This document shows, piece by piece, positions 45,067 through 57,013 of a DNA stretch of 64,000 bases. Made by a program: the position numbers and the translations under genes. The stretch is taken from NCBI GenBank assembly GCA_963585895.1, contig CAUZXS010004361.1:1-64000 (forward strand), in the 5' to 3' direction. The notes beneath the pieces were generated by a model. It was given only the letters and a program-made list of their open reading frames with translations, did not search any database and was not told the DNA's origin. The stretch is from Sepioteuthis lessoniana. Lineage: Eukaryota; Mollusca; Cephalopoda; Myopsida; Loliginidae. Position 1 is the first letter of the stretch. The number at the start of each line of letters is the position of its first letter.

Positions 45067-46515
45067 GATGTTTGTCCAGGATTAAACATCCATTTAATAT
45101 TAACAAAAAATATCACACCTCTAATAATCACCTCGTTTTAATACCTTCCAAAGTACTCTCCTTGGCACCTCGCAATTATCTCAGCATCCCAAACTTTTAA
45201 AAACAGCTACTAAATCATATTTTGAGATCTCAATCAGTGGTCTTCACGCATTTTCTTTAAAGCGTGCACGGCGTTGCGGCTGCGATTTTAGCTTTCAGAA
45301 AAGTCAGGAATGGTAGAGTGTGGAACCTTTTTCGGTAAATGGGTTTATTGAATGGAGCGCCAACATTTCTGGGTTAATTCGGGGTTTATTTTGTATTGTC
45401 TTCTTTTACTGCTGGTTAGCATTTGTGTTCGGTGAAAATCTGTGTGCGGCAGAGGAGCTTTGATCTGATTGGCTGGAGTCTCTGGAGGGGTGCTGTTGCC
45501 CCTGGGGTTACTCGCCGAAAGCAACTGTAGTCAGTTAGAAACAGGAGATCTTAGAATTAGGCTGCGTTTTTTAGGGGGGGGTACTCCTCAACTCAAATGA
45601 AGCTGAGTGACAAGAATTAAGTCCACTTGAATGATTTAGCGTTTCTTTCAGAACTCCACAAGGGGATTCAAAGAAAGCTTGAAAGCCAAAAACAAAAGAA
45701 AAGAAAAGAAATGAGAATTTATATCCACCTGAAGGATTTTGTATTACATTCAGAATTCCAAAAGGGAATTCAAATTTAGCACAAGCTGAAAAAGAAGTAA
45801 AAAGAAAGAAAGAAACTGAATGAAATAGGTTTCTACAGCTCAAGCTAAAAAGACTAGAAAATAGAGAAAGAAGCCGAAAAAGTAGGTTTCTACAACATAA
45901 ATTTGTATTTTAACGGAATTGTTTCTCTAAGAAAAAGAACTAACAACTTCAGACGACTCCAACAACTACACAAGTCTCAGACACCATTAATTACGCTCTC
46001 AAGACGGATAACGACCGACAAAGAAAGAGAAAAAGAAAAAAGAACATTATTAGAGACATTGTCGAGCAGAAGAAAGAAAGACAGAGTGTGGGTTTTTATT
46101 AAAAGAAAAGAAAAAAAAGGACATTTTTAGGGACTTGGTCTCTAAGAAAAAAAGGAAAAGATACACGTGTGAACCCTTGCTTAACTGGAGGGAAGAAGTA
46201 CTGACTTCTTTCTCTGTTTTGTGAGTGTAGCAGTAGGTGAAAGATTTTTTAAATAATTTTTTACTTCTTTTTTGTATTTACGAGTTACTTGTCATATTTG
46301 CATTGGGACACATATGCAACAAACTGGAGTGACCTTTCTTTTGTCATAATAAACTAGTTTGAATTTTAAACAAGGATCTCTCTCCCCCTTATTTTATTTT
46401 ATTTTTGCCTTCATATTTTTTGTAATATTATTATTATTACGAGTGTTCAGTTTTAAAATTGCGATAAAGGAATCAAATCTCAACGATAGGTGGTTTAGGG
46501 TAACGTGAGGTTTGG
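45067..46515. other. Unassigned; LTR-like features and a ~102-bp tandem pair
   Basis: No gene. Two degenerate tandem units start near 45621 (GTCCACTTGAATGATTT, CAGAACTCCACAAGGGGATT) and 45723 (TCCACCTGAAGGATTTT, CAGAATTCCAAAAGGGAATT). Purine-rich sequence follows to 46150. An AATAAA signal is at 46348 (CATAATAAACTAG) before TCTCTCTCCCCC. The order is what an LTR could show, but I could not find both ends. Confidence 0.4.
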
Positions 46516-46519
46516 AAAA

Positions 46520-46720
46520 AGAAAATGCACAAGACCAAGAAATTTACTCACTTTGAATGGGATAGTCACACAGTATACAAGTTCATTTAATAGCGCCCTA
46601 TCACCGACAGAGTAACACTACGGAAGAGTGTCTGTTCTTGCATGTGAAATAAGGTCCCTTTAGAACTAGTTCTAGAGATGTTAAAAATGGTTGAATGCAT
46701 TCTGGACAAACTGTGGTTTA
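46520..46720. repeat. Dispersed repeat D, copy 2
   Basis: Partner of 230-440, with TTTACTCACTTTGAATGG, AGTCACACAGTATACAAGTT and GATGTTAAAAATGGTTGAAT in matching order. Class unknown. Confidence 0.5.
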
Positions 46721-46734
46721 GCATGTTAACAAAT

Positions 46735-47115
46735 TTAAATGGTTCAAAATATTGCTATATATAACTAACAATTCAATTAAAAAACCGTCATTTGTTTACA
46801 CACAGTTAAATGATTAAACAGCTGTATTTCAAGAAATTCAGTTTAGCATGTCATTTGTTTGCACTCAGTTTAAATGTCAAAGTACACAGTTTAAATATTT
46901 AACAATTCTATTTGACCCATAGATAAGAACCTATCAGGTGCTCCCACGCCGGATCAGAGTAGACCTGGGAGCGATGGCGATGAACGGGTACTCGGCATTC
47001 CCCAAAGCTCCAGCGTTACAGGAGCCTCACTATCAGATTGTTTAGTGTCATATCCAGGACACTTGCTGGGGGAGTCTTACCCCTCTGCAGAGATGCAGTC
47101 GGTGTATTCAACATG
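46735..47115 (+). repeat. Repeat C units and module
   Basis: Units with CATTTGTTTACACACAGTTA and TTCAGTTTAGCATGTCATTT lead into the module (46915-47115): CCTATCAGGTGCTCCCACGC, GAGCGATGGCGATGAACGGG and AGATGCAGTCGGTGTATTCA. Terminal blocks are absent. Confidence 0.68.
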
Positions 47116-47358
47116 GGCTAAGAACATTCTATCGTGTTCACAAAACTCAACATCTTGTAACGGTAAGATCTACAATTCAAGTACCGTATTAGATGACATA
47201 TAAGACTTCTCTCCATTTAATTTTAATATTACAGTATGGAGTTAGGTTACAAGTCGTGGTAGCCAACGATGTCGGGGGAAATATTAGCCTACCACCAATA
47301 TTTCAATTTCATATATAAGACGCAGCCATATTTTTTGCTAAGTTTTGAAGGGAGGATC

Positions 47359-47941
47359 TGTGGCGATTTAGGAATTACCAAAAAACTCCCAACCGGATAT
47401 TGACTCGTCGGCTGCCTGATACAAAATGTATAAACGCGTCGCCACGCATAAGGCTCCACGCATCCATCCGGTTAAAATCAGAAAAAAGAAAAATAATAAA
47501 ATGTAAAGTAGCCAATGAGAAGTGGTCGCGCCAAAATTAGAAGGATTTTGGCGTGGCGAATTTGGAGCCGGTGAAGATAGATAAATACTCAGGTTTTCTG
47601 TGAACCGATCTCTTTTTTCGGGTAGTGACGTCGAAACGACAACACCGATTTTACTATCTGGTGTTTTGGGCACCACGCTGTGTCTTGGGACGTAGCGTTG
47701 GTTAGTCCATTCACCAAGTAAATAAAGGAAAGTATGAAAGAAAAGTTTTCGTCTCTTGTCTGTTTCTATCTTTCCCTTTTTATATTTCTTTTGGACCTTC
47801 TTTGGGCAAGGCATTGCACCGGCTAGTCAACGTGGGGTAAAATAATATAACCAAAATATGGAGTCAGATATCTTACGGCAACACAGCCTTGCCCTTAGCC
47901 ACTGACTTCATAAAAACCTTCTAACCCCACAGATCTTATAT
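47359..47941. mobile_element. Solo LTR (family S), copy 2
   Basis: This 583-bp unit starts TGTGGCGATTTAGGAATTA and ends CTAACCCCACA. It is flanked directly by GATC on both sides, a 4-bp target duplication different from copy 1 (TATT). The internal words GACTCGTCGGCTGCCTGATA and GGTCGCGCCAAAATTAGAAG match copy 1. An AATAAA polyadenylation word is at about 47721 (AGTAAATAAAGGAAAG). The promoter-like AGATAAATACTCAGG lies before it, as expected for U3-R-U5 order. The 148-codon minus-strand ORF across it is not a gene. Confidence 0.87.
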
Positions 47942-48203
47942 GCCACATAATACTAGAAGTTAACAGTACTGTTGATCAGTTTATTAAGGTGGTCAGGTCA
48001 AGCATCTCTGCTTAATTTATCTTACGTGATTTCCGAGTGATATTTACCTTGAAAAATAAAATAGCCCTAAAATATTTTTCTAAATTCACAGAAAGAAAAA
48101 AAAAATGTCACGTGACGATAGTAAACAAAATTTCCCATTGTTTTTTTTTTTTTATTCTTTTTTGCATTCTACTTTTCATGTACACTACATGTATATTGTG
48201 TAA

Positions 48204-48260
48204 AAGAAGAAGAAGAAGAAGAAGAAGAAGAAGAAGAAGAAGAAGAAGAAGAAGAAGAAA
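48204..48260. repeat. (AAG)n microsatellite
   Basis: About 18 AAG units. The poly-Arg ORF over it is an artefact. Confidence 0.95.
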
Positions 48261-48744
48261 TGCGATAAAAATTAAATCAGTTGAGTGAAAAATGAAATAA
48301 AAAAAAGCAGAGTGCGGTGAGAGTTGTGATCGTTTTTGTTATTTTGTTTCTTTTAAGCACGCACTTGCCGAAAAATAAACCCATTGACAAACATTGATTA
48401 ATTCAGAAAGAATAGTTTAATCAATTTTCGTAATAAAAAGGAGAGTTGTAGAAAAATACACAAATGTTTAATTCATTTCTATTAATGAATTTCTATTTGT
48501 TTTTAAACAAATTGCGAGTGTATTTAGCACTGAAAATGTTCCAAATGATTTTTTACAAATGTAAACACAAATCTCAAAACCCAATAACTTCGTTTCTAAT
48601 GAAAGAAAATAGGAGATTTTTCTCCAATTCTTCTTTCTTGAAGAATTGATTAAAGCGCAGTGATTGGGGATTTTTTTTTTTTTTTTGTCTGAGTTTGCTT
48701 TGTTTCATTTGATAGGGTTACAGTTATGTGGTCATTAGTTCAGT

Positions 48745-48990
48745 CTTTATCGGGCCATTGGCCTAATGAGTAGAGTGTTCGCCCCTGGTCTGGGAGACCA
48801 GGGTTCAATCCCAGGTCGAGTAATACCATGCTGCCTTGCTTACACTCAGCATTATAAGGTACGGATCAAAGGTAAAGTGGAGCAATCCAGGAAAAGGAGT
48901 AGCGCCCTTCCCTACACCTCTTTGTAGTAGCTATTGAAAAGGGAGCCTTCGGGTCACCCTCGACAAAGGTCGCCAACTTTACTTATTATC
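48745..48990 (+). mobile_element. SINE-B, full length
   Basis: The head is CATTGGCCTAATGAGTAGAG with B-box region AGGGTTCAATCCCAGGTC. The body has TATAAGGTACGGATCAAAGG and GTAAAGTGGAGCAATCCAGG, and the end is AAGGTCGCCAACTTTACTTA. It has small indels relative to the copy at 16893. Confidence 0.85.
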
Positions 48991-49133
48991 TACTCTCATT
49001 TGAACATTTGAAAACCATTAAAACTGTCAAAATTTTAAAAAATTTTAATTATCATGCAAATTAAAACAACTTCAACAAAATATTATATTAATTCTTTGAA
49101 AATTGTAAAGAATGATCTAGCTATCTAATAATG

Positions 49134-49268
49134 AACATGGCTAAGGCGCTTCGGGTGGTATAATGTATTTGCAAGTTAGACTAGTAAACCTTCACAAGTG
49201 AGTTTAAGTCTCAATAGGTGCCCCCATTCATACGGCCTTGTGCCAAATCTAAGCAAAAAGCTTAGTAA
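49134..49268 (+). mobile_element. SINE-like element C, short
   Basis: The head ATGGCTAAGGCGCTTCGGGT with GGTATAATGTATTTGCAAG and AGTTTAAGTCTC is weakly tRNA-like. The tail is CATACGGCCTTGTGCCAAAT then CTAAGC. The tail word is shared with SINE-A and repeat E, although the heads differ. Confidence 0.5.
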
Positions 49269-49292
49269 ATTACTAATAATAAAGATAGCTAA

Positions 49293-49983
49293 AGACGAAT
49301 ACATGGCTGAGGAAGTAAAACAGATTCTACATTCTGATCACAGCTAGAAAACTGGGAAACGACCCTTTGATTCAAAGCAAAAAGCACAAATACGACACCG
49401 ATCCTAGGCAAAAGTTTCGTAATTTTTTACGGAATATACGACGAACCAGAAAGAAGAGAGGATAACGTTATTCTGTTTCCTTCCTTTATCCATTCCCTCC
49501 TCATTCATGTTTTCATCTTCGGGTTATGTTCTTGTTTTTGAACAGCACGTAGCAAAGCCGAGGCAAGCTTGGTCCCAGATGTTCCAACTCGGGGACAGCA
49601 CCTCTCTGTTGCACAAAAGTGAAATTTTTCTCCTTACCCATATGTATCCAGATTAATTCTATGTTAAACTGACCACAGGACACATTCTACCTCCGTGATG
49701 GGAAGGGCCACCCTTAAGCCACCTGAACTAATTCTCATTTGACCCCCGCACTAGAGTGTATTCTACTCTCGGCTCGTCAAGTACACACAACATATTGTAA
49801 TATATATGTTCCTAATTGGGCTCTAGAACCATACTAGCATTGAATTTCCTTTTTCAGCTTCTGTCTCGAAGATGAAAACATGGCTGAGGAAGTGGAACAG
49901 ATACTACATTCTAATCACCGCTAGAAGACTGGGTAACGACCCTTTGATTCTAGGAAAAACGCACAGATGCTACACTGATCCAG
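49293..49983 (+). repeat. Direct repeat pair (49293-49405 and 49870-49983)
   Basis: Each copy has ACATGGCTGAGGAAGT, CAGAT-CTACATTCT-ATCAC, GCTAGAA-ACTGGG-AACGAC and CCTTTGATTC. Similarity is about 80% by eye over 113 bp. The copies are 577 bp apart. This fits a tandem duplication or the long terminal repeats of a small element. The sequence between them has no coding region I recognise. Confidence 0.65.
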
Positions 49984-50456
49984 ACATATATAATAAATAA
50001 TAACGTCATTTTTTTTTACGAGAAGGATGGTGGTTAAAGTCAGACTAAACCGGGAAATTAAAAAAACGGAACAGAGAGACAGAGACAGATTGACAGACAG
50101 ACAGATGAGGTGGACTGGTGTCAGTCAGTGAATGAAGCAGTGGCAGAACTAAAACAACAGTTGAGAAGATTCAGAAGATAAAAAGACGATATGCGGTTTA
50201 CTGCCAGGAAAAATTTAACATGACGAGTACAACTGTATAGTACGAGACAAGCACAAGTTACTTGAAGACTTTAAATGATTTGGAGAAGTTTGGGGGGGAA
50301 AACACAAAAATAAATTTAGGGTTTGAAAGGAAAAGGCATCGTTGGGAGATAAGAGAAATAAAAAAAATGATTTAAGAGAAAAAAAGGGTAGAAAAGGATT
50401 ACATTAAGAGTAGTAAACAAGAGTGTCAGGAGAAAGAGCAAGAAAGAAAAAGAATC

Positions 50457-50482
50457 AGAGAGAGAGAGAGAGAGAGAGAGAT
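50457..50482. repeat. (GA)n microsatellite
   Basis: About 12 GA units shortly upstream of the presumed afadin promoter. Confidence 0.9.
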
Positions 50483-50554
50483 GGATGTAAGGTGGAGGCA
50501 AAAGCGAACCAGTCACAATTTGCATAGACATGCCGTCCTCCTTGTGGGTGAGTG

Positions 50555-50600
50555 CGTGTGTGACGGCGCATGCGCGGGCCAATTAGCTGGGTTAGGGAAT
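50555..50600 (+). promoter_or_regulatory. Candidate afadin promoter: NRF-1-type palindrome and CCAAT
   Basis: GCGCATGCGC at 50566-50575 is a perfect match to the NRF-1 binding core. CCAATT follows at 50579 and TGACGG precedes at 50561. This is the only dense CpG patch near the afadin start and lies about 0.9 kb upstream of its ATG. NRF-1 and CCAAT sites are typical of TATA-less animal promoters. The transcription start itself cannot be seen. Confidence 0.5.
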
Positions 50601-50795
50601 TTTGTGAGCTGAAAAGTTGGCTATCCATCCAGACTCAATTTTTTTTTTTTAAACGGCAACTCTACTTCCTTCGGACAACCATAAGAGAGCACAACAAACA
50701 AAACGTCTGCCTCGGGTCAGTTACTCCAAAGAATCTTTTGGATACAAATTGGAATTATTTACACAAATCGCCAGAAAAAAGAAAAAAAAAGCAAG
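50600..50795 (+). other. Possible 5' untranslated exon of the afadin gene
   Basis: A consensus donor GCAAG|GTACGT has its exon end at 50795. A pyrimidine-rich acceptor TTTCTTCTCTTCCTAG ends at 51334, ahead of the coding exon. Together they permit a non-coding first exon and a 539-bp intron. If used, the second exon would run 51335-51570 and contain a 6-codon upstream ORF (MKKDCG). Unspliced transcription across the region is the alternative. Confidence 0.35.
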
Positions 50796-50809
50796 GTACG
50801 TGGGGGGGA

Positions 50810-50853
50810 TCGTTACTACTACTACTACTACAACTTAGCATTAGTAGTAGTAG
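50810..50853. repeat. Inverted trinucleotide repeat (ACT)n...(AGT)n
   Basis: ACTACTACTACTACTAC and TAGTAGTAGTAGT face each other across a loop of about 10 bases (AACTTAGCAT), so the RNA or single strand could fold into a hairpin. A further (ACT)n run is at 51173-51192. Confidence 0.85.
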
Positions 50854-51462
50854 TGGCAGTAAGAGAAGAAACGTGCGTGAAGAAGCATACGGGGGGAAAA
50901 AGAAAAGAATCTGGATCTTATTTATTTTTTAAACAATTAAAAATCTGGGGAAAATTGTAGACCAGCTACTAAGTAAAAATGGCTGGTGACTGCTATAGTT
51001 CCCCCTGTAAATCTCTGCTATGATTCATTATTTTTTGTAAACAAACTTAATTTTGAAACACCTCCAACCGTTTCAAGTTAGTAATCACATATACTTCCAC
51101 TACTACGGTACGCAAGTGCCCAATATATATTATATATATATATACATACACACACACCTTAATACTTTTGGTGGTACTACTACTACTACTACTTATTATT
51201 AGTAAACATCCTCTGCGTTTAACTTTACAAAAAATAGTCATCAACTTGACATACCTTTCCCCATTGAGTTTTCTTTAAGAAAAAGTTTTGCAACAAGTTT
51301 CTGTGGAGATGGTCGTGGTTTCTTCTCTTCCTAGATGAAAAAAGACTGTGGGTAAACTTAATCCCACTACTTTTTTTTTTTTTTTTTTACGGCTTCTGCT
51401 ACGATTTATATTTCACAACGTCGGAAATTTATTTTTATTTTATTTTTGGAATGTAATTAACA

Positions 51463-51570
51463 ATGCCCAAATATTCTTCGGACGACGCTACCTACCGTCG
51501 GTTGTTACAATTAATTAATGAATGGAATGATGACCATTACGATATTTTTGTACTCAGTGAACCAAATGAG
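51463..51570 (+). CDS. AFDN: Afadin/canoe homologue, first coding exon (partial gene)
   Basis: Afadin is a large scaffold at adherens junctions. It links nectins and actin through Ras-association, FHA, dilute and PDZ domains. This exon encodes 36 residues from ATG 51463 (MPKYSSDDATYRRLLQLINE, then WNDDHYDIFVLSEPNE). It stops in phase 0 at the consensus donor GAG|GTAAGT (51570/51571). Known afadin and canoe proteins begin with a short variable stretch, then a helix of the type IIxxWNANRLDLFxISQPTE directly before the first Ras-association domain. The shared W, N, D, F, S, P and E fall in the same positions. The length of about 35 codons fits the first coding exon as I recall it. Codon use is less AT-skewed than the flanks and the ATG context (TTAACAATG) is acceptable. 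The continuing exon (of the type DLEFHGVMRFYFQD) was not found in the window. Resemblance over 36 residues is short, so other proteins with a similar N-terminus remain possible. Confidence 0.75.
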
Positions 51571-52093
51571 GTAAGTTATTTATTTTATTTTATTTCTTGC
51601 TTTGAAGATTTTATTTATTTTTTATTTTATTTTATTTTATTTATTCATTTATTTTTTTATTTTTTTTAGTAAAACAAATTTTTGTGGGGGGGATGTGGGA
51701 TTGATTTTTTTATTATTTTTTGTTAAAATAAAAATAACCTAAAAGTTAAGCATTAATTTAAAATGCATTCATAAAAAGAGGTGAGGCTAAAGTTATCAAA
51801 CAAATCAAAGATTGTTTTTAACCATATCAGAACTTTAAAATTTATGGGTTCTTATTAAACTATCCATATTTACTAAACGTGATTTCTTCATTTTTAAAAG
51901 ACTTTTTCTAAATTAAATAATTGATAACTTCCTTATCGAAAGTTCTTTGTTCCCCACCCACCTCCTTTTTTCCTTTTAAAATATATAAATTAAAGAACTT
52001 TATTCAAAAACTTCCTGAAGTTCTTCGTTGAGTAAAGAACGAAATATTACTACTAAACCCGTTGTAAGTGTTTGGTTTATCCATTTTTCGACT

Positions 52094-52157
<64 letters not shown>

Positions 52158-52158
52158 A
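52094..52158. repeat. (TG)n(TA)n(CA)n palindromic microsatellite
   Basis: TGTGTGTGTG, about 20 TA units, then CACACACACA give a self-complementary tract of about 64 bp, 0.5 kb inside the presumed afadin intron. Confidence 0.92.
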
Positions 52159-55100
52159 TACAACCTGTTTTATCCCTTAAAATTTGGTAATGGTTATTTA
52201 TTTATTTATTTTTTTTTTATTTAATTTTTTTAAGGCTTGATCTTTCCACCATTTAAAAAAAATATATTTTTATATATGATTAAATTTTTGAGTTAAATTT
52301 TCTGTCAGGTAAAATTCTGTTCAAAATGGCTACCTGCGTCAATTATGGTCTAAAGTTGTGCGTCCTGTAAATTCACTTTAACTAGTTAAATTTTTGTGAT
52401 TTAAAATTTCTGTGGCCTTTACGAGAAAAAATGGTTAGTACAAAACTAGCTTGTTTGACTCAGATCATCATAATTTTTTAAATCTAAACGTTTTCAAAAA
52501 GTTTATTCCACTACTTGCTCTACCTGCCCAGCTATGGCCGATTGACTCCTACCTTACCTGGTCGCCAGGTAATTAGCGACCATGACACACACACACCTGA
52601 CATACTTTTTAGGAAAACGGTTTAACATTTACTACCTAGAATAAAGAGATAGGAAGTAAATTTCACTAAATATTTTACACCTAACTTTAGTAGTTGAAGA
52701 AAAAACTTTATTTTCTTACCTGCCACTTTCATTTATTTTTTTAATTTTTTGTAGTCTATCTTAACTTTTTTCAAGTTTTCTATGATGAAAATTGAAAAAT
52801 ATTTATTTTGTTAATTCAAATTTATTTCTGAAAACTAACACACAATCACATATGCGAGAAATAAATTATTAAAACATCTTTTTCCATCTGTGTCAAATTA
52901 AACGGAGTTTCTAATAAAAAAATTACCTGTTCTCTGATACACCTGGTTTACATTCTCGGAACTTTTTTGATCCGTTAACCGTTTAAAATCAAAACTTATT
53001 GACGGAGAAATGAGCGTGGGGTAGGTTTAACGTGTGGTAAAATTGTTTTTGTTTTCCTTTTTTTTTTTTTTTTTTTTTTTTTCATTTTAAATTTTCAAAA
53101 GTAGATTACATTATGTTGGTTGTTGTGGTGTTAGTGTCTCGTTACTTGATTGGTCGGTCCTTAGTATGGTGACTACGTACTTGAAAGGCCTGCAAATGTT
53201 GACTGACCCACTCTACTTCTCTCCCTCTTTCATTCTGAGCTGCAGGTAAAAAAAAAGGGTAGGGAAGATGACTGTGTCACCACTCACTTGCGCACCTGTA
53301 GCGCTGCTGCTGCTGTCGCAGCCGATCCCTCCCAAACCTCTTTTTTCCAAGCATTAGATGTCTGGATGGCCTTATTTCGTTTTCCTACAATTATTTCATT
53401 ACTTACCTGTTGTGTGTATTTTAATACATTTTTGCTGCTGTTCAAACGTAGCCGTTATTTTCTGATAGGCTGTCACACAACTTTGACAGTTGACTCACTT
53501 CCACAATAGCAACGAATATATTTCTTAAACCTTTGTAACATATTTTAGCCTCGGTAACTGTGCACTGATCTTATTGCTTATATAGTTTTAAAAAGTCTTC
53601 AAAGTTTTAACAATAATCTGCACGAACATTATTAGATAAAGATTGAATGAATTAAAAAAGAAAAACAAACAAAAGTGATAAAGCTTGAATGAAAAATTAA
53701 AGGGGAATCAAGCAAAAAAGTGATAAAGATTATCAAGCTTAGACAAAAAAAAAAGGTCTTTTTAAAATAACTTCCACTTCTCTCGTTCCCAATTTTATAT
53801 TCTAGAAAATAATAAACCCGTAAAACCTGACGGGATTACTCCTGACTCGAGTATGGATCGGTAATTCAAACAAGGATCAAAGCGTTGCTCCATCTGAGCG
53901 GTGTAATATCTGTTCTGTGTGGGGGGAAAATAATGAATGGCATGATACCCGTAAAAACTGACAGGATTACTCATGATTTTTGTATAGATCAGAAATTTTA
54001 ACAGAGATCAAAGTGTTAATCATTCTGCCTACCTCGAGTCAGCGTATTGTTCACTGCATTGGGTAAAAAAAAATTAAATGTGTAGATGGTGTGTGCGGAT
54101 ATACAGTGAGTTTTTATGTGTGAAGAATTAAAATGCTAAGGACAGTTTGATGATCTCTACATTTTGTAAAATGATTATTAGTTTCTTCTTAAGAGAAGAG
54201 ACTGTTTTCTTATCTGTTACAACGTACACACCCTAAACTCGAGAATTAAATCGTTTTTAGGAGGGGGGGTGTCCATATTTGATGATGGATGACTTAAACA
54301 GGCTCTTTCTACTGTCTATACTCTTGTGATCTTAGATTGTATTTAATAGAAGCCCTATAAAATTTTCTTGAAACTACTATTCAAAATCTTGTATATAAAG
54401 ATTTAGAGCTACACTGCTCAGTACATACTGAGTGTAAGAAATTATGTAAGAAACAATAATATATAACTTGTGTTATTCATATCATCACTCCTTTAAGAGC
54501 TTGGAGTGTTTACACATTACCATGACATTTGATAAGTTTTGTGAAAACCCTAGATAAAAGCGTTTTCAGTTTTGTTTTTCATTTTCATTTTCTCGTTTTA
54601 CTTGGGTAGTCAGTGAAACAATTATTTTTAAAACTTTTTTCTTTTTGATTCGATATCTTTATTTTCTTTAAACTTGACTTTATCTCTTTTATTTATTTGT
54701 CTTCGAATTTGATAAAACATTATCACACTGTTACTCAATAGTTGAAATTTGGATGAGAATAACTGTGCCAAAAATAATAGTACCAAACTTTACTAATGAT
54801 ACTAACATTAAAAAAGATCACAGAACCCCTAAATACACCAAAAAGAAAAAATATTAAAAAATACTTATTGTCAAAGTGATAATGTTAACATTTCTTGATT
54901 TGGACAAAATGAATTCAGAATATCAACCTCTTTAACAAAATGTCTTTGTGTGCAAATTTGTAAATTTTCATAACAATATGAAATAAGAAGAAAAAAATGT
55001 CTTAAAATTATTAGTTCTTGAATTCATACCAATTCTTATACAAATGTCTTACAAATCTTCTTGTAAAAAAAAAAGACTAATTAATAATTTTGCAGGCATG

Positions 55101-56404
55101 GATCAATAAATAGTAAAACAACTTAAATGACTTGACACTCTTATGATAATGTAGTTGCTATTCTAGAATTTTAAAAAATCGTTTTTACATGAGAAAAATC
55201 TTAACTCCTTATGTTATGATTGCCAATTTGTATTTTTGTAGTCAGGATATTCAATCAAAAAATTTCACCTAATATTAGGAATGTTTCAGACAAATGATTT
55301 ATCACTAGAATGACGCTTAAACAAATTTATCTGAATAAACACAATATTGTCACTTGTCATCTCACCAATCTCGACACTCATCATTTTATAGCATCTCTAC
55401 TGGGTTGGTTTTTAAAATGTTAAGATTTCAAAGGATTACATTAAAAAAAAAAAAACAAGTAAGTTTTGAGGGAAGGTTAAAGCTTCTGGGATTTGCCTTC
55501 TATTTATTTTGAGGACATGACTGGCATGGATACGGGCCCTCGTTTTGTTGCATTCCTCTTTCTAATTATAGCAGTATAAAATGAGATCCTATTTTTGTAA
55601 ACCTTAAATGGGTGCTAGTGGTTTGGAAAATTATATTACTTCGCCAAGAAGAAAATATCTCTCTTAAATAGCAGCCATAACAAGTCACTAAGTTTTGTTG
55701 GACATGGCAGAAAATGTAATGTTCAGTCTTTGGCCAATTTACCAAAACTTTTCTCGTTCCCCAATGTTACCTATATCGGAAAAATAATATCTTTAAAAAA
55801 GTTCAGTTTCGGGTTAACCTTACTGCGCTTTTTACTTGAACTATTATTGTTTATTTATTTACCCAACATTTTTTTTTTTTTTTATAAACTTTAACTGTTT
55901 CTTTCACAGTTGTCTTTAGATTCACGTTTTAATTCAACTTTATAATCACTTCTAATTTTTTAGTGATGATAATTAAAAAAATTGGTAAGCTCAATTATAT
56001 GAAGTGGCTTTTACTTATCTCGAATGAAATTGAACATCAAAACCAAGAGAATTGCTTAACAAACGTTTAGAAACAAATTTGTAAATACAGCTTTAAAAAA
56101 ACAAACTAGAATGTAAAATCATATATGACGACTTATATTCTTTTAAATGATTGGGAATTTAATATTTAAAGATATTTTTATTTTTCAGACGTGAACTACC
56201 AGACTAGTTTTTTGTTTTTGTTTTTTTTTTTTTTCCTTGCTTTGAATATTATCACTATTAATTTTCCGATTGTTAGACCGTAACAAACAGACCTCTCTAG
56301 CTTAAATGATACTTATCAAGCTTTACAATTTGTATGAATACAAGGACAGACACCTGGAGTTTTCAATCGATATGACGTCTGAGAATGTTTTTCGAGAGCA
56401 TTTT

Positions 56405-56520
56405 ATATACGTATTTACCCAATTTTTTAAAGCTGAACACTGTTCGTCTAGGATTTGAACTTAGATCGTCGATTTCATTTCCTACGATGATAACCGTTAC
56501 ACTAATCGCGTCTTATCTTA
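56405..56520 (-). mobile_element. SINE-A with central deletion
   Basis: On the minus strand the head AGTGTAACGGTTATCATCG and B-box region AAGTTCAAATCCTAGACGAA are good. The sequence then jumps to TTAAAAAATTGGGTAAATAC, the far 3' end. The body and the CCTTGTG tail are gone. Confidence 0.65.
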
Positions 56521-57013
56521 TACATGACTTTTTTCTGTTTTACTGCCTTGTCCCCGTCATAAATGGCCGGATTTATTTACCAATGGATTGGCACTTATTT
56601 AAGTCTCGAGATGGCGCGTGATTAGTCATGTTGATGAGTATGGGATGCAGGAGCATCAGTCGATTGAAATACTTTGAAATAGCTCAAAACAAAGACAGGT
56701 CGAAGGAAAATAAATCCTGAAAAGAACACAGTGTCGTCAAGTAAACAAATATAGAAAATTATTGTGAGTGAGTGAGAAAGTAAAAGGAAAAAAGAGGAAT
56801 ATAAGTATTGTAGTCTATCTAGTTACTACCCGTAAAAATTACGAACATTGTAGAATTTCAATTAAAATATTTCATTATTTTCATTTTATATTTTTTAAAA
56901 AGAAACTGAAATAACAATGATATACTGTAGATCGAATATACCTCGCGTTATCATTACAACGGAATTTTTCATTATCCTAAAGAACGCGCGAGTGACACAC
57001 CCACACCCATATA

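Noticed and set aside
47368..47814. 148-codon ORF on -, the longest in the window
   Set aside because: Lies inside the solo LTR. The matching region of the other copy is not open in the same way, so it is an artefact of LTR base composition.
48204..48260. Poly-Arg coding run
   Set aside because: Translation of an (AAG)n microsatellite.
50570..50932. 120-codon ORF on + at the presumed afadin promoter
   Set aside because: Peptide is low-complexity at its end (LLLLLLQLSISSSSGS) from the trinucleotide repeat, with no homology. The region is better read as promoter or 5' untranslated.
53288..53509. Possible second afadin exon
   Set aside because: Peptide does not resemble the Ras-association domain that should follow, and no acceptor/donor pair frames it.
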